Of a stretch of DNA of 64,000 nt, positions 11,567-23,255 are shown in pieces. Position 1 is the stretch's first letter; every line of letters starts with the position of its first letter. This DNA is from Cylicocyclus nassatus. Lineage: Eukaryota; Nematoda; Chromadorea; Rhabditida; Strongylidae. A program made the translations under genes and the position numbers. The stretch spans positions 30,827,733 through 30,891,732 of the forward strand of contig CATQJL010000305.1 in assembly GCA_958299035.1 (NCBI GenBank), read 5' to 3'. The notes beneath the pieces were generated by a model. That model did not search any database and was not told the origin of the DNA. It saw nothing but the letters and a program-made list of their open reading frames with translations.

Positions 11567-12278
11567 TTAGGTTGAGCCGAAAGTTCGTTTGCACCATTTT
11601 TAGAAAATCGTAACTCCTTTTTCTTACAAAAATTTTGCGTGGCAAAAGTAATATTAGGATGAGCAAAGCGTACATATTCTAAAGACATTTCGCTTGCCTT
11701 TTATAAACTTCGATTGCAGAGATAAAATTGGGAAAAGGAAATCACTTCAATTTCAGAATTTTGGGCAAGCCCGTTAAAAATTCCAGAACTGTGCCATAAA
11801 ATCCAAAACAGGCAGTATCCTGGATTTTTTGATCTCCTTCATTCAGCTGACCAAATCTCGCGGTGATCAGGCCCTTTGAAAAAAGTTGACTTTTTGGAAA
11901 ATAATGTCAAAAATCAGTTTTCTTAAGGAACTGATTTTTTGGCATTTTTTCTCAAAAATCCTAATTTTTTTCAAAAGGGCTCGATCAGCGCGAATTTTGT
12001 TCATCTGGAAAGAGGGATTAAAAAACCTGGGGTACTGTCTATTTGGAATTTATGGCACATTTTTGAAAATTTTAAGGGGCTTGCCGCAAAATTTCAAAGT
12101 TGAAGTGAATTCTTTAATTTTATCTCTGCAATGAAAGCTAGTAGACAGCAGGCAAAGTGTCTCTAGAAAGCATACGCTTCGTTCTTCCTAATACTGTTTT
12201 TGTCGTGCAGGATTATTGTAAGATAAAAAAGTTACGATTTTTTGAAAATGTTGCGAACAAATTTTTGGTTTAATCTAA
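11567..12278. mobile_element. mariner-type MITE, family D
   Basis: A 712-bp palindromic element with imperfect long inverted repeats beginning TTAGGTTGAGCCGAAAGTTC at the left; the right end reads inward as TTAGATTAAACCAAAAATTT. TA flanks both sides (11565-11566, 12279-12280). Inner inverted blocks (GGGCAAGCCC.../...GGGGCTTGCC) confirm the fold. TTAGGTTG starts many mariner inverted repeats. Older relatives may be at about 16850-17300 and 54700-55010, which share the GCTCGATCAGC-type core. Confidence 0.8.
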
Positions 12279-12280
12279 TA

Positions 12281-13059
12281 TTCCAATAACTCATCTACTG
12301 ACTTTTTTCGTAATTATTTTCGAAGGACCTTGAAAATATGGACTTACATGCATGAGCTGTTCACAATTCATGAATGCAGCACATACTTGTGCCTTAATCT
12401 TATCTTTCAAAGACTAGAGGTGAATAAAATAATATAATATAAGAGATAATTTGCATAGAAAAGGGATGTTCAGAGTGGGAGATTCCCTACGCTTAGTTCA
12501 AACTGGCCTTGATTCGATTTTGAAGTGCATCATTTTCCCGCATATCTCAGCGAGCATGACTTTGTAATTTACTTTTTGTCTATTTACCCCGAGTTTCCGT
12601 GGCTTCGGATAGTTCACCGTCGTTCAAATACAAAACTTTACTTCACCTTCTTTGCTTTTCCAGAACTGGAGCCAGAGTAATAAACAAGAATAGCATTCTT
12701 CCTTGTGCGAACACTCGAATCAAATCGCTCCTGGAGGAGTATCATGGAGAGATAGCCATCGAGTAATTAGTGCAGCTATTCAGCTTACACGCTAGCGGCA
12801 AAATAACCGTAGGCAACCGACCTTATACCGAGTGCTAATTAAACTAACACAAGTGGCACGAGAATTGCCGTTGGCCTGTGGGTAAGGGTACGGTAGCATA
12901 CAGTAGGGGGGTAAACAGGGAGTTACCAAGGTAGTGGAGTTTTTTCACAAATACTTTATGAACCACAAAAACAGAACGAAGACACTTGATAAAGCTTCAT
13001 TAGACGGTTGTACTTACAACTATTTACAGTAACAATTCCTAACAACTACGAATTCTATT
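12281..13059. other. 3' flank of the sulfatase, no further gene
   Basis: No exon found. It probably includes the sulfatase 3' UTR just left of 13060; no unambiguous polyadenylation signal was identified. Confidence 0.4.
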
Positions 13060-16000
13060 CTATATGCACCAACCACTGGCGTAACTTCCGTTTAGTAATT
13101 CTGGATTACCGAGTAAGCTCAACGGTTTTCGCACGTTTCGTCGCATATATTTCTGGAGATCGAGGATTTTGTTGAGTAACCTGAAGAATCTTTTTCAGTG
13201 AGTGGAACAGCGATAGAACATAAATACTACAAGAATTGTTCAGCTGAGAAGAGAAGAGAAAAACTGTGCAACTTATCTACTACTATGTCAAATAATGGAT
13301 AGTGAATAAAACAAGAATTGTTTTTATCTTAATGAATTTATAAATAGAATAGATCCGTCCTATAAGCAATTCCCCCCCCCCCAAGAAAAGTAATTAGAAA
13401 GCCGAAAGTTTCCTCCAAGAAGGAATTCACTACGATTTGAGCGAGTTAGTGAGCCAGGTAGGAAAAGTAAGTATTGATGTCAAGGTTACCTTCGGACAGT
13501 GATAGGATACATTCTTGAGACATCATTTTTCTCGCCAGGGTCTTCTGGAATGATACATAATTGATGAATAGATAATGTAAACATATAATAGTCTTGATGT
13601 TTTCCGAATTCAAAGCATTCTCAGTGAGAGATTCATGTATTCCCTTCTCAAGAATTCCTTGAAACTCGGAGCAAATGCTCATATTTTCTTGAACACCGGG
13701 TGCTGGTCAAAATAATGACTAGCATATTTACTTCGCAATATTCTTCTGCCTAAACAAAGTATCCAGCACAAAAAAGATAACTTCCTCACCTGAAACTCGA
13801 TAGAGTCGTATTTTTCGCTCTTGACCTCTTATACGACGATCTGTGTTTCCATAGATCAACTTGAAGTCGCCATCTCTGAAACAATCAGAATTACCACGCT
13901 TAAGAAAACAATATAAGAAAAGTAAGTCTGCCGAAATCTGTAAATCTGCTGAGCAAATTACGTGAAATCGAGGCATGTTGGGTCAATCAACAGTACCGTT
14001 TAGAGAATCAAGACAAGATTTCTTTGAGCAGTAGCAAGCCCCCTTCACCTGCAAAACGGCGGAAAATTTCAAGTTGAATATCGTTTCGAAAAAAGGCAAA
14101 GGGAACGTTGGGATCTGGAATCAAGCCGTTGGGAAGAAGAGCATGACGAAGACAATCATGAAATGATCAAGAACTTGATACGCTCTTTTTGAACCCTCTT
14201 CTTCGACTACTTTTTGTTCTTACGAACAAATTTTTACTCGAAACTAGATGATTTTTGTCTGTTACAGAAGAACTCATTTCAAAACCGATAGCTGCCCTCG
14301 GGGCTGACAAGGGAGCATGTGGACCGGCCTTTTGAGGGGATGTATACAAGGCTGAAGAGCATGAAACGCTAATTCCAAATTTGCCTTTCCTATTTGCGGA
14401 ACTTTGTGGACAAGGAGTTATGAACGGTTATTGAAATAAGAAATCAAATGTGCATTTAGGATTAAATGGTCTGCTGACATCTTACTAGCTCTCAAAAAAG
14501 CAAACAAGTGTAAATATAATATTTTTAATCTTAGAGTCTCTAATGAATTAAATGTTCTGATAAATATCACTGCTCCATTGAAACGTTAGGAGCAAAGTAC
14601 TACGACTACTTTTATTCTAATTTTTACTCCAATTACCGCTCATTACTTCTCGTCCATAAAAGTTCCGCAGGTAAGGAAGGCTGATTCAGAATCTGCGTTA
14701 TGCCCTTCAATATGGTGTACATCCCATCTAAAGAGTAAGCTCCAGTCACCTCCTTTCCGCCTTCTATGTTATTTTTCTATCATCTGTACTAACGGTTGCA
14801 AAAAAGCACCTGGCGAAAAAAAAAACATAGGAAACTGGTTTTGAAGTGGTACTTCTTATACTAGAGAATATCACTGAAAGAGACTAGTAAATCAAGTTGT
14901 TCACCTTATTGCAGATCCGTGATCATCGATGTTGTAGATGAACTGGAATCGTCGGATGCGAGGTACTCCACTGACGATATAGTCCCATTGATTTATACCA
15001 TCTCCTAAACTACTCAAAACTTCCTTAATTACTTGAAGTGAGCAATTCCATCTTTGAAAGTGCAAGTTCGCGCGAAAGGATAATTTGTAGAGGTGTTCGT
15101 TCCATTTCAGCTAGCAGTCAGATCTACAGTGAGGATGCCCGAAACTTATATTGTTGCTGGTTCGAAAATTATTATTGTAGTATGTTTACGGATGTGCTTT
15201 TTGCATTATTGGCAAAAATAGCGTGTAAGACATGAGGCACAAAGAAAACAAAAACGAGAAACATTGAGTGAACATTTTTCTGACGTGCAAGTGTTGTGGG
15301 CACCGCAACGGCACCACATTGAACAGTTAAATCTACTAGGTTACATAGAGTTTGGGCTAACGATGTGCTTTCTTTGCTATCAACTCAAACGCAACGCTAG
15401 AGTCAAGTGTGCCATGTTCGCGGACGAACCGCTTGAGCGTTAAATCACGCCGCTCGATTGGAGACCGCAGCGCAGTGCTCGCGCGTTGCGGGATGCGTCG
15501 TAATTACGGACAACGGAGCACATGGACAGATTATACATACATTTTCTGTAGATGCTATCTAAATATATTATACTTCATTTCACTTCGTTGCAAGTAACCT
15601 AGAGGGACTTAGCGTTTATTTATGCAACTTTCACGCAGGTAATTCCCGGAGCTAGCCAACTTCACCAAAATTCCGTAGAGTAATAGCGGGGTCCAAAAGC
15701 CAAAAGAGAAAATTCCCTTTGAACCTACACTGGAGTAGAATTTTCTCTCAATAGAGTGTGCTTGCGGTGCTAGAGAATTGCGGCAAAATTTGCGCGTGAA
15801 CGAACAGCTACGCCAGTAATGCCAGCGTTTTGCGCGCGCAAATGGGCGGCATTACAGCAGTAGCTCTTTGTTCACGCGTAAATCTTGCCGCATTTTCTCG
15901 GAACCGCAAGCACACCATTGGGCAGAAAATCTACTTGACTGTATAGCGTCTTTAATGTCAGGTTGCCATGGGAACTAAATCCTTTATTTTTATTTTGAAA

Positions 16001-19000
16001 AGTTGCAGAAGGTTTTTGAAGAGGAATATCCAAAAATTGGCCAGCATCTGCGCGGGACCCAAATAGGGCAATTACTAATGATATTGGAGTACTATGAACC
16101 CGCTCATCCTCCTTTTCTTTCCTCAATTTTCTTTTTTTCTCGCTTTTACTACTTAATTTTCTAACTTCCTTTAATTTTCTTTGCTCACCGTAAGCTTGAA
16201 TCTGCATCCCACCAATAGCCAAAAGCGTTGCATGCCAGTCAACCACATGGAATAACCTGAAATATTTAACAATAGTTCAAAAAATCGATAAAATCGATAT
16301 GATTAATGAACTCACAATGGCCTTACACCATTCACTTTTATGAACTTAGGAGCATGGACAATAGTAGTCGTTTTTGTGCCTCCATCCCACAAAGTGTCCT
16401 TCTCACCTCGTAGAGGATAATTGGAAGCCCCAAATTGAGCTGTTCCTCCGTTCTAGAATAAGAAACCAAGCTTGATAATGATCTAATGAAGAGTATTAAG
16501 ATAAAAAGATGTATTAAAAACATCTAATTACTTCTGTTGAGAAATAATCCATATAGACTCACATCACTGGTGAAAATGATTACTGTATCCTTATACTTTC
16601 CGGTGACTTTCAAATACTCTATGATACGACCAATGGCAAAATCCATTGCTGTCAACATTCCTGGAATTATTCAATTTTGAGGTTTCATGACCGAGATAGA
16701 TCAGATCGTTCACCACAATAAATCCTACGAGCCTTGTTCTTTATCCGCATACAATATCTCTCAAATCGTTTTGGGACCTGCAATCAGAAAAAGATAGCTA
16801 GTTGTTGAGAAGTGCAGTAGGGCAGAGAATAATTTGGATGGTCCGAAACTTTTTTCCTCATTTTCAAAAATCGCAACATTTTGCGTACCCTTACGCTTTT
16901 TAATTTTATTAAATGAGTAAACCATGTGGCTCCCAAAGTTGTATGTGGCTTTCTAATGTTCTAATTGCACAGATGAAAAAATTGAAGAATAAAGCACTCA
17001 AGCTCTGGTCGTTTCAAGCAGGCCTTTAAAAATTTTCAAACTATGGAGTAAAACTAATAACACCCGGCAGCATAGGTCAAAGTATCATTTTATTTTAGCT
17101 AAGCAAGTTAAGTGTCTTTCGAGTTCCTTCATGGAAAGTGATGAACTGGAAAAAAACACCATAAAAGGACAAAATTGATTTCTGGCATGCCTAAACCATG
17201 TTTTTTTATAAGGGAGCTTGATCAGCACAAACTTTACTCATTTGGAAAGGGGTCATAGAATTCAAGTTGCTAAATGTTTTGAATTATAATGCATAATTTC
17301 CTGAATTTTGTTCGGGTCTGCTTAAGATCGTCAGAGCTCGGGGCTCAGTTATTCTTTTCTGCTGTTTTTCTGAAATTAATATCTATTGAAGCGCCGCTAT
17401 GGTACCTTTATAAAGCACATGCCTACTTTTTTAACAAATTAATTGAAAACAGCCCTTGAGATACGAATAATTTCGCTAACCCGAAAATGATATGTGAGTC
17501 TTCGGTACAACCTAATACATTTCTTTCTTGGACCGTCAAAATCTATCCTCTGATGCTCTCCATTAGAAACATGAACAAGAGATATGCTGTTCTCACCTGC
17601 AAAGGTGGATGAACCGCTTGAAAGGAAAGGAAAGTAAAAAAAGGATTTGAAGAATTGTGAGCATCGAGGATCTCCATAGTTGCGTCGGCGAAGAGCTCCT
17701 GAAGATAAAATGAGACTTGTAAATTACAAATTCAACATTAGCACATAATGTATGGAGAATATCGCTAGAACTTTTTTGAAGATGAAGTTCTAATCTCTTG
17801 TCATCTCACGGGTGAGTTTTTCACCTAAAGTTTTACTGACACTGAAAGTGGTTGCAATCGCTACAGAACTGAGAAGCTGTTAATTAACTAGGACATTTCT
17901 CAACCTAGCCAGTGATTCTGCAAGAATTTTATTGTATGCGTAGGCAGAGCAACTAACCGTCGAATAAACTCCGTCTTGACTGAAATCTGGCATACTGATG
18001 CCATCACCGAATTCCTCAAATAAATCGACACCCCTCACAACTCTTCTCAAATCTCGATGCCATTGATCTAAAGTAGACTTCAATTCCATATCAGCTGTAA
18101 TTCACCAAGACTCTGTCAATACTATATAATATTTGGCTTAGCCACTTTTTTCGCCCAAAAAGAATAGAAGGAGTTATGGAATTAGACCCAAATTTGACAG
18201 ACATAATGCTTGAGGTGGAGAATGTGTCTCGAATAAACCTTTTTATTCGAGACACATGTGTTGCCCTTTTTGATTTACTGATTCGTTCGATTTTTGCTCA
18301 GCAAATTTTTTCCGTCCTCAATAATAGAAGAAGTTTTGACATAGTCGAAAGATGCATGCACTCTTGAACATTGAAGGGTAGTATAGCGTACTTTTTGCGC
18401 CAATTTGCTGCGCGTTTCTATTGTTTTTAGTGTGATAGTAGTAAGAAATTACTAAAGAAATTGAAATTCTTTACGTCACTCATAAAGTAATGCCTTCATG
18501 ATTTGCTTTTTGGGAATTCCAAACGCGCATTTCGGTATACCGAAACAATTTTAGAAAAAGTGCTTGGTCGTCGAAATAGCTCGTGCTCACTGAATTCTCT
18601 CATAAGTGCATCATTCTAAATGATTAACTGCAGGTCCATTCCGACTCAATATCTCATCTTTTTCCAAATGTGTCATATATCAAAATCCACACAACGCTTC
18701 GATGAGCAATGATGCGAACGCATGCCGTGAAAATTGGAAACCGGCTTGGCTCGTGCTTTCGTGGAAAAGAGAAACCAAATTGAAGAATAGTGAATTTATG
18801 GTTTAGAAAATTGATGGACAACTGAACATCTCGCCAATGTCACAATCAATCATTTGCGAATTCTTCATTCTTTCACTCTAACAATTCATAATGATCTCCT
18901 TTCCATTTTCTTGGTTATGTAATAAGTGGCTCATATATTGCGGAATTCGAGGGATTGTCGCTAGCTGATAAATTTCACATTTTAAGGCTATTCTATTCGA

Positions 19001-22000
19001 TCCCCCTGGGAAATTTTGGGGTTAAATTACCATGACTGAAATACATTACAAACCAGCAAAACCTGAGGCGTCCATTTTGCGAGCCCCTGCCTTCAAACTC
19101 TTTATAGCTTGACCACAAGAATTAATTAGATAAGTCGCATCAAATCACTACTGCAAACGTCAAGCTCTTCTGATTCTTTATCTGCAATTTCGGAACCTCA
19201 GTTTGTGCTGGCAACTTGACAAATTTTGATAGGAAAAAAAGAGAAGTGCCACAGCGTCATAAATGTCGCTTTTTCAACGCTTTAACGAAATGTTTAAGTG
19301 TGACCACAAAGCTTCTATCCTAAAAAGAGACAATAACTGAGTTTGAGGTTTTTAAGAATTAGTTCAATGATTTGTCACATGAATGGTAATGTTCAGTTTT
19401 CACCATTTTAACATTTTGGTGCAGATAAGTGAAGCATTGCAGCACAATAAAGAACACTGTAAAATTTATTAACAAATCAAAATTGTTCATAGTATAAGAT
19501 CTTGATAATAACTCGTCGGATATGAAAAAAACTTTTTGAAAAATACTCCTTTTTAAACAGCTTTTTCATTACATAACTTTCTAATTTCCTTTCTTTTGAA
19601 CGCGAAAAAAACATTGATTCTCACCTGAACTATGATTAAAGTAACCAGCTTGCGGTCCATAAAACCCGTAAAAATAGTCGAAACCCCGTGATGTGGGCAG
19701 AAATTCTTTTCTGCAGTAGCCTAGATGCCATTTTCCAATAAGATAAGTTGAATATCCGAGTGAACGCAAATTTTCCGGCACAAATGGGAAAAGTAGCGGG
19801 ACTCCAGAAGGTTCCATATGCAGGAATACGCCATTCTGAAATGTTCAAGAATGAGTATCTTAAAATAAGAGTATTACCTACTTAGAGTGTTTATTAGAAT
19901 GGTAGTCATCAACCCTTGATTTTGAAAAATCTAATAAGATAGTGGAAAGAAAGAGGAAGGAATGGTGGAATAAGGGTTTGACATAAAATGCTTTGATTTT
20001 TTGCAAACTGCACACCCTTCTGTATCTTGGAAAAAGAAGAAGCGGGATATTTACGTGTATAAAACTAAATCCGTTGTGTGTCAAATTTTCTAAATTAAGC
20101 GCAGGTTTACTTCGTTGAACTAGCAAATCATATTACATATGCTAGTTAGAAATTTTCTTTCTTAGTACCGGTCACTCGAATCAATGCCCTAACCAATGTA
20201 CTACCCGTTGCCCACTCTTATAGAAAAAACACATCAATCATCCAATTATTACACTCATACTCGGTTGTTCGATAGTTGTAAACATTTTGTGAGCCTAGAA
20301 ATAGAGTGATTCGAGAGAACAGACTTTAAGACGTCCTTACTCAAAAGTACGCTTGAAAGAAATATAGGAATTACAGAAATTGCCAAACAAATTAGCCAAC
20401 ATTTCCGCTAGATGAATTAGGCAAATTTGAACTTCAATAAAATTTTAGGAACTGCTCTTAAATCACATTCTAGTTTAGCTGTAAAGTTTTGGCTTTTTGA
20501 TATAAAAAGAGCTATTGCACTGCAGTAAATGGTTATAGATGGGTATTGGAAGTACCTAATTTATGTGTTCTAGGATAGCAAAGTGATTACTCACCTGTGT
20601 TCCTACTCGAAACGGATAATAACCAGTCATGAACGCACTCCTCGTTCTGAAAACACATCACTCCATAGAGAATTCCGCTGCAGAAGCGCTGCGTGGGGGT
20701 ATAGCTCAGTGGTAGAGCGCTCCCTTAGCATGGGAGAGGGCTGGGGTTCAATTCCCCATACCTCCAGAACGTTTTGCGTTCTGTCAAACTTTTGTCCTAC
20801 AAGCGGAAAAATGCCTATACAGTGCCTCTCCCACCACTTCTACTATTTACGAAATTTTTAAACTTACGGAGTGCACAATTGATTTACATAGGAGTTGGTA
20901 AGTTGTACTGAATGTGGATCAAATGCAAGTGAACGAATAGTTGGTGTGTAAAGCCTGGAAATAGTACTTTGGTAACACATGAATCACAAGAATACTCAGG
21001 ATTTCTTTGCCCTATACAGAATAACAATTATTATCAAAAATTTCCTATCTTTTTTACTTTACAGATTTAAGTGAAGGAGAAGTGGAAAAAAGAGAACATG
21101 CAGTAGAAAAAAGGAAAAATGTATCCACAGAATGTTGCTGATATAGTTTAGCGTTTCAAAAAGAAAATGATTTAAGTGCGTGCTCCTAGAAATTACTTCG
21201 AAAATTATGACGAACTAGGTTTAAGCCTTTTAGAAAAAAAAGATGTGCCGCCTAAATTTCTATCATTAGCTGATAATTTTTAACAAAAACTAAGGGGAAA
21301 GTTACATAAATCTTTACTGCTTGGTATGCAAACTTATTGTTAATACATAGGTTCCGTGGAAAATATGGTGTAATTATATAAGTATGTTTCAAAGTTTATT
21401 GTGTTTTTTGAAGATCCAGAGATTTGCACGAAAAAACACAATTATAACATTTTCTCGTATAGTCAAGGCAGACAATCACCGAAAAACTGATAACTTGCTA
21501 TTCTACGCTTTTTTACTGCATAATTACTGTACGTTATTGTAAGATGGCTCAAGGATAAACAGGGTATCGCAAAACTGTGTGCACACTTTTTGATTGTTGA
21601 TGTCTCTCTTCTTAAAAATTCTTTTGCCTACCTTTAAGTACCGTTTTATAGAGCTGGCTCTAACTTAACACACTATAGAAGGCTAGGCTTTAACTTAAAC
21701 TTACACTATATCGATCACTCTTCATTGAAGAGTGAATGATTCGCTACGTTAGCAACTTCAAAGAGGGATCTGGGTTATTGAGAGCCATACTTCACATGAG
21801 AAGGAGAACCTAACAGCCTAAAGACACTTACGCTAGACTACTTGAAGTCGCTGAATCTAAATATGAGGTTTACACATCACCATAAAAGCTAGTCTTCAAG
21901 ATATGCCAAGTATAACATAACAAGTAGTTTTTCTAAGTGCCTTAGGCCTATGTTTATATCGTTTAGAAAGCTTTAAGGACTTGCAAAAAATCAAGTAGTG

Positions 22001-23240
22001 AAGTTATCATGTGTGAAAACTCTAGCACACAACTTTCTAGGTTTTTGAATTTATTTAGAGAATGCAACTAAATCACAATGGTTCAAAAAGCATAGAGTTT
22101 ATAACGTGAGTTATAGTTAAGAAAAGCGATCGGAGATTTGTTTTTGTAAATCTAACAAGGGAAAGAAGGTTAGTCGAAGTGGCCATTCTGTATGAGATTT
22201 ATACTGACTTGAAGGATACGAAACGTTGATTCTAAATGTACCGTTCTTACCCGCGGCAGGTTCTGAGCAAGGAGTTTTGAAGTGTTTTGTGAACAAAAAA
22301 TTAATGCATGATCAGGAATAAAGTATAAAATCAGTGATTGACTTTTCCTAGCGGTTGAAGTGACAGAGTCAAGTGGACTGCTCAAATTATGAATATCTAT
22401 TGCAGAGAGTAATCCGAAAATCATTCGAGCCGTAGAATAAATGTTGACTGATTTGATACTAGCTGCATATGCATATGTTTACTTACGAAAACCTTCGTAA
22501 CTCCTCGCGCAGGAACCCGTAGCAGATATGGAAGGTAGATTTAGAATCAGCGTTTCTTACCCTTCAAGAGAGTGTCCGCCTCATATTAGAAGGCCACTTC
22601 GAGTTACCTTCCTTTTCTTGTAAGTTGAAGCCAGTTCTACAGAATAATACTTGAAGATTGGCAAACTACTCTTTGGGAATAGAGATATCAACGCTTACAC
22701 ACTTATACACTTTTGAGGCACTTCGTATCAGCAATATCTTTTTTTTGTCAGGACCCTTCCAAATTGACCACTGACCATAAAGCGGGGTCCTGGACAAAAA
22801 TTGCGATTTCATTGGTCTACCTTATCAGATTTCATAGTGTTTAGAAGCTATTATGCCCCACTGCCCCATTGTCCTACAGCACATATTATAAAAGCGCTTT
22901 GTCAACAACGAAAAACCATGACATAGTGTAATAGAAAGCGTCAGCAACCGGATCGAAGGTCGAGGCGGTGGCATAAAGAACATCTTTTGCTTTGTTCTCG
23001 TTCAGAATTAGTCAATTCCAGTTTTTTCCCGCACTTTATTAGGTTAGTACCCGTTGAATTATAATAAAAAACCGGAAAGCCGTTGTAAAAACGAAAGACT
23101 TACTCTTCATCTTTCCAGTCGAGATCATTGAAGCCGAGATCATCTGCCATGATAAATAGAATATTTGGCGGTTTACCACGGGTTACTGTAGCTTGCCATA
23201 GTGTAAGTATAAATGTGAGTAATTGAGCTGTGCAAGTCAT
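13060..23240 (-). CDS. arylsulfatase (ARSB-like), complete, 14 exons
   Basis: Predicted to hydrolyse sulfate esters in the secretory/lysosomal pathway. Exons in transcript order: 23240-23104, 20954-20868, 20646-20595, 19835-19625, 18094-17958, 17698-17597, 16777-16714, 16660-16563, 16452-16316, 16256-16189, 15004-14905, 13875-13790, 13544-13490, 13180-13060. They join in frame to 1455 nt, 484 aa plus TAG; GT donors and AG acceptors throughout. Residues 1-21 form a signal peptide. NILFIMADDLG (about 26-36) holds the metal-binding aspartates. CTPTR (about 73-77, split by intron 2) is the formylglycine site, with Thr at the usual Ser. GYSTYLIGKWHLG (exon 4) carries the catalytic lysine. IIFTSD|NGG (exons 8/9), HVVDWHATLL (exon 10) and EDPGEKNDVSR (exon 13) are C-terminal sulfatase landmarks. 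The product ends SGWCI. Length is slightly below human ARSB. Intron 10 carries a palindromic MITE and intron 2 a tRNA. C. elegans sul-2/sul-3 are the likely relatives (inference). Confidence 0.95.
15287..15315. repeat. 29-bp dispersed repeat, copy 2 (sulfatase intron 10)
   Basis: Matches 8165-8193 at 27 of 29 positions. Just right of it CTAGGTTAC (about 15333) is matched by GTAACCTAG (about 15594), so a palindromic element of roughly 300 bp may occupy this part of intron 10. Confidence 0.55.
15726..15943. mobile_element. 218-bp palindromic MITE in sulfatase intron 10
   Basis: Arms of about 95 bp are inverted copies with scattered differences (GTGTGCTTGCGGT on the left pairs with ACCGCAAGCACAC on the right; CGCGTGAAC with GTTCACGCG), meeting at a TTTGCGCGCGCAAA centre. 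The ends are TACACTGGAGTAG and its inverse, with TA at each tip. Non-coding. Confidence 0.78.
18222..18257. repeat. perfect 16-bp hairpin in sulfatase intron 4
   Basis: ATGTGTCTCGAATAAA (18222-18237), a 4-base loop, then its exact reverse complement (18242-18257). It could be the collapsed ends of a deleted transposon or a structured intronic element. Confidence 0.85.
20695..20766 (+). tRNA. tRNA-Ala (anticodon AGC)
   Basis: A complete 72-nt cloverleaf. The 7-bp acceptor stem GGGGGTA/TACCTCC has one G-T pair and discriminator A. The D arm is GCTC-AGTGGTA-GAGC, the anticodon arm CTCCC-TTAGCAT-GGGAG with AGC in the loop, and the T arm TGGGG-TTCAATT-CCCCA. Box A and box B promoters are intact (TAGCTCAGTGG, GGTTCAATTCC). 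The gene lies within the 221-bp intron 2 of the sulfatase, on the opposite strand, so transcription of the two would converge. Confidence 0.97.
21559..22140. mobile_element. degraded Tc1/mariner-type MITE, family A (sulfatase intron 1)
   Basis: Starts CAGGGTATCGCAAAA, a worn form of the CAGGGTGTCCCAAAA terminus at 6566. Sequence such as CTTTAAGTACCGTTTTATAGAG parallels CTTTAGGTACCGCTTTGTAG of the intact copy. The right end is not clear. Confidence 0.55.
22741..22799. repeat. imperfect hairpin in sulfatase intron 1
   Basis: TTTTTGTCAGGACCC on the left pairs with GGGTCCTGGACAAAAA on the right, apart from a small internal mismatch, with a loop of about 28 bases. Confidence 0.6.
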
Positions 23241-23255
23241 ATGTTATGAGGCAGT
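23241..23255. promoter_or_regulatory. 15-bp gap between head-to-head start codons
   Basis: Only 15 bases separate the sulfatase ATG (23240, minus) from the first in-frame ATG of the plus-strand gene (23256). Any shared promoter would have to overlap coding sequence on one side, or the plus-strand product starts at the internal ATG 23313. No TATA box or splice-leader acceptor is visible here. Confidence 0.4.

Noticed and set aside
13446..13682. Minus-strand 78-codon frame between sulfatase exons
   Set aside because: Only its 13490-13544 part is coding, in a different frame; the rest is intron 12.
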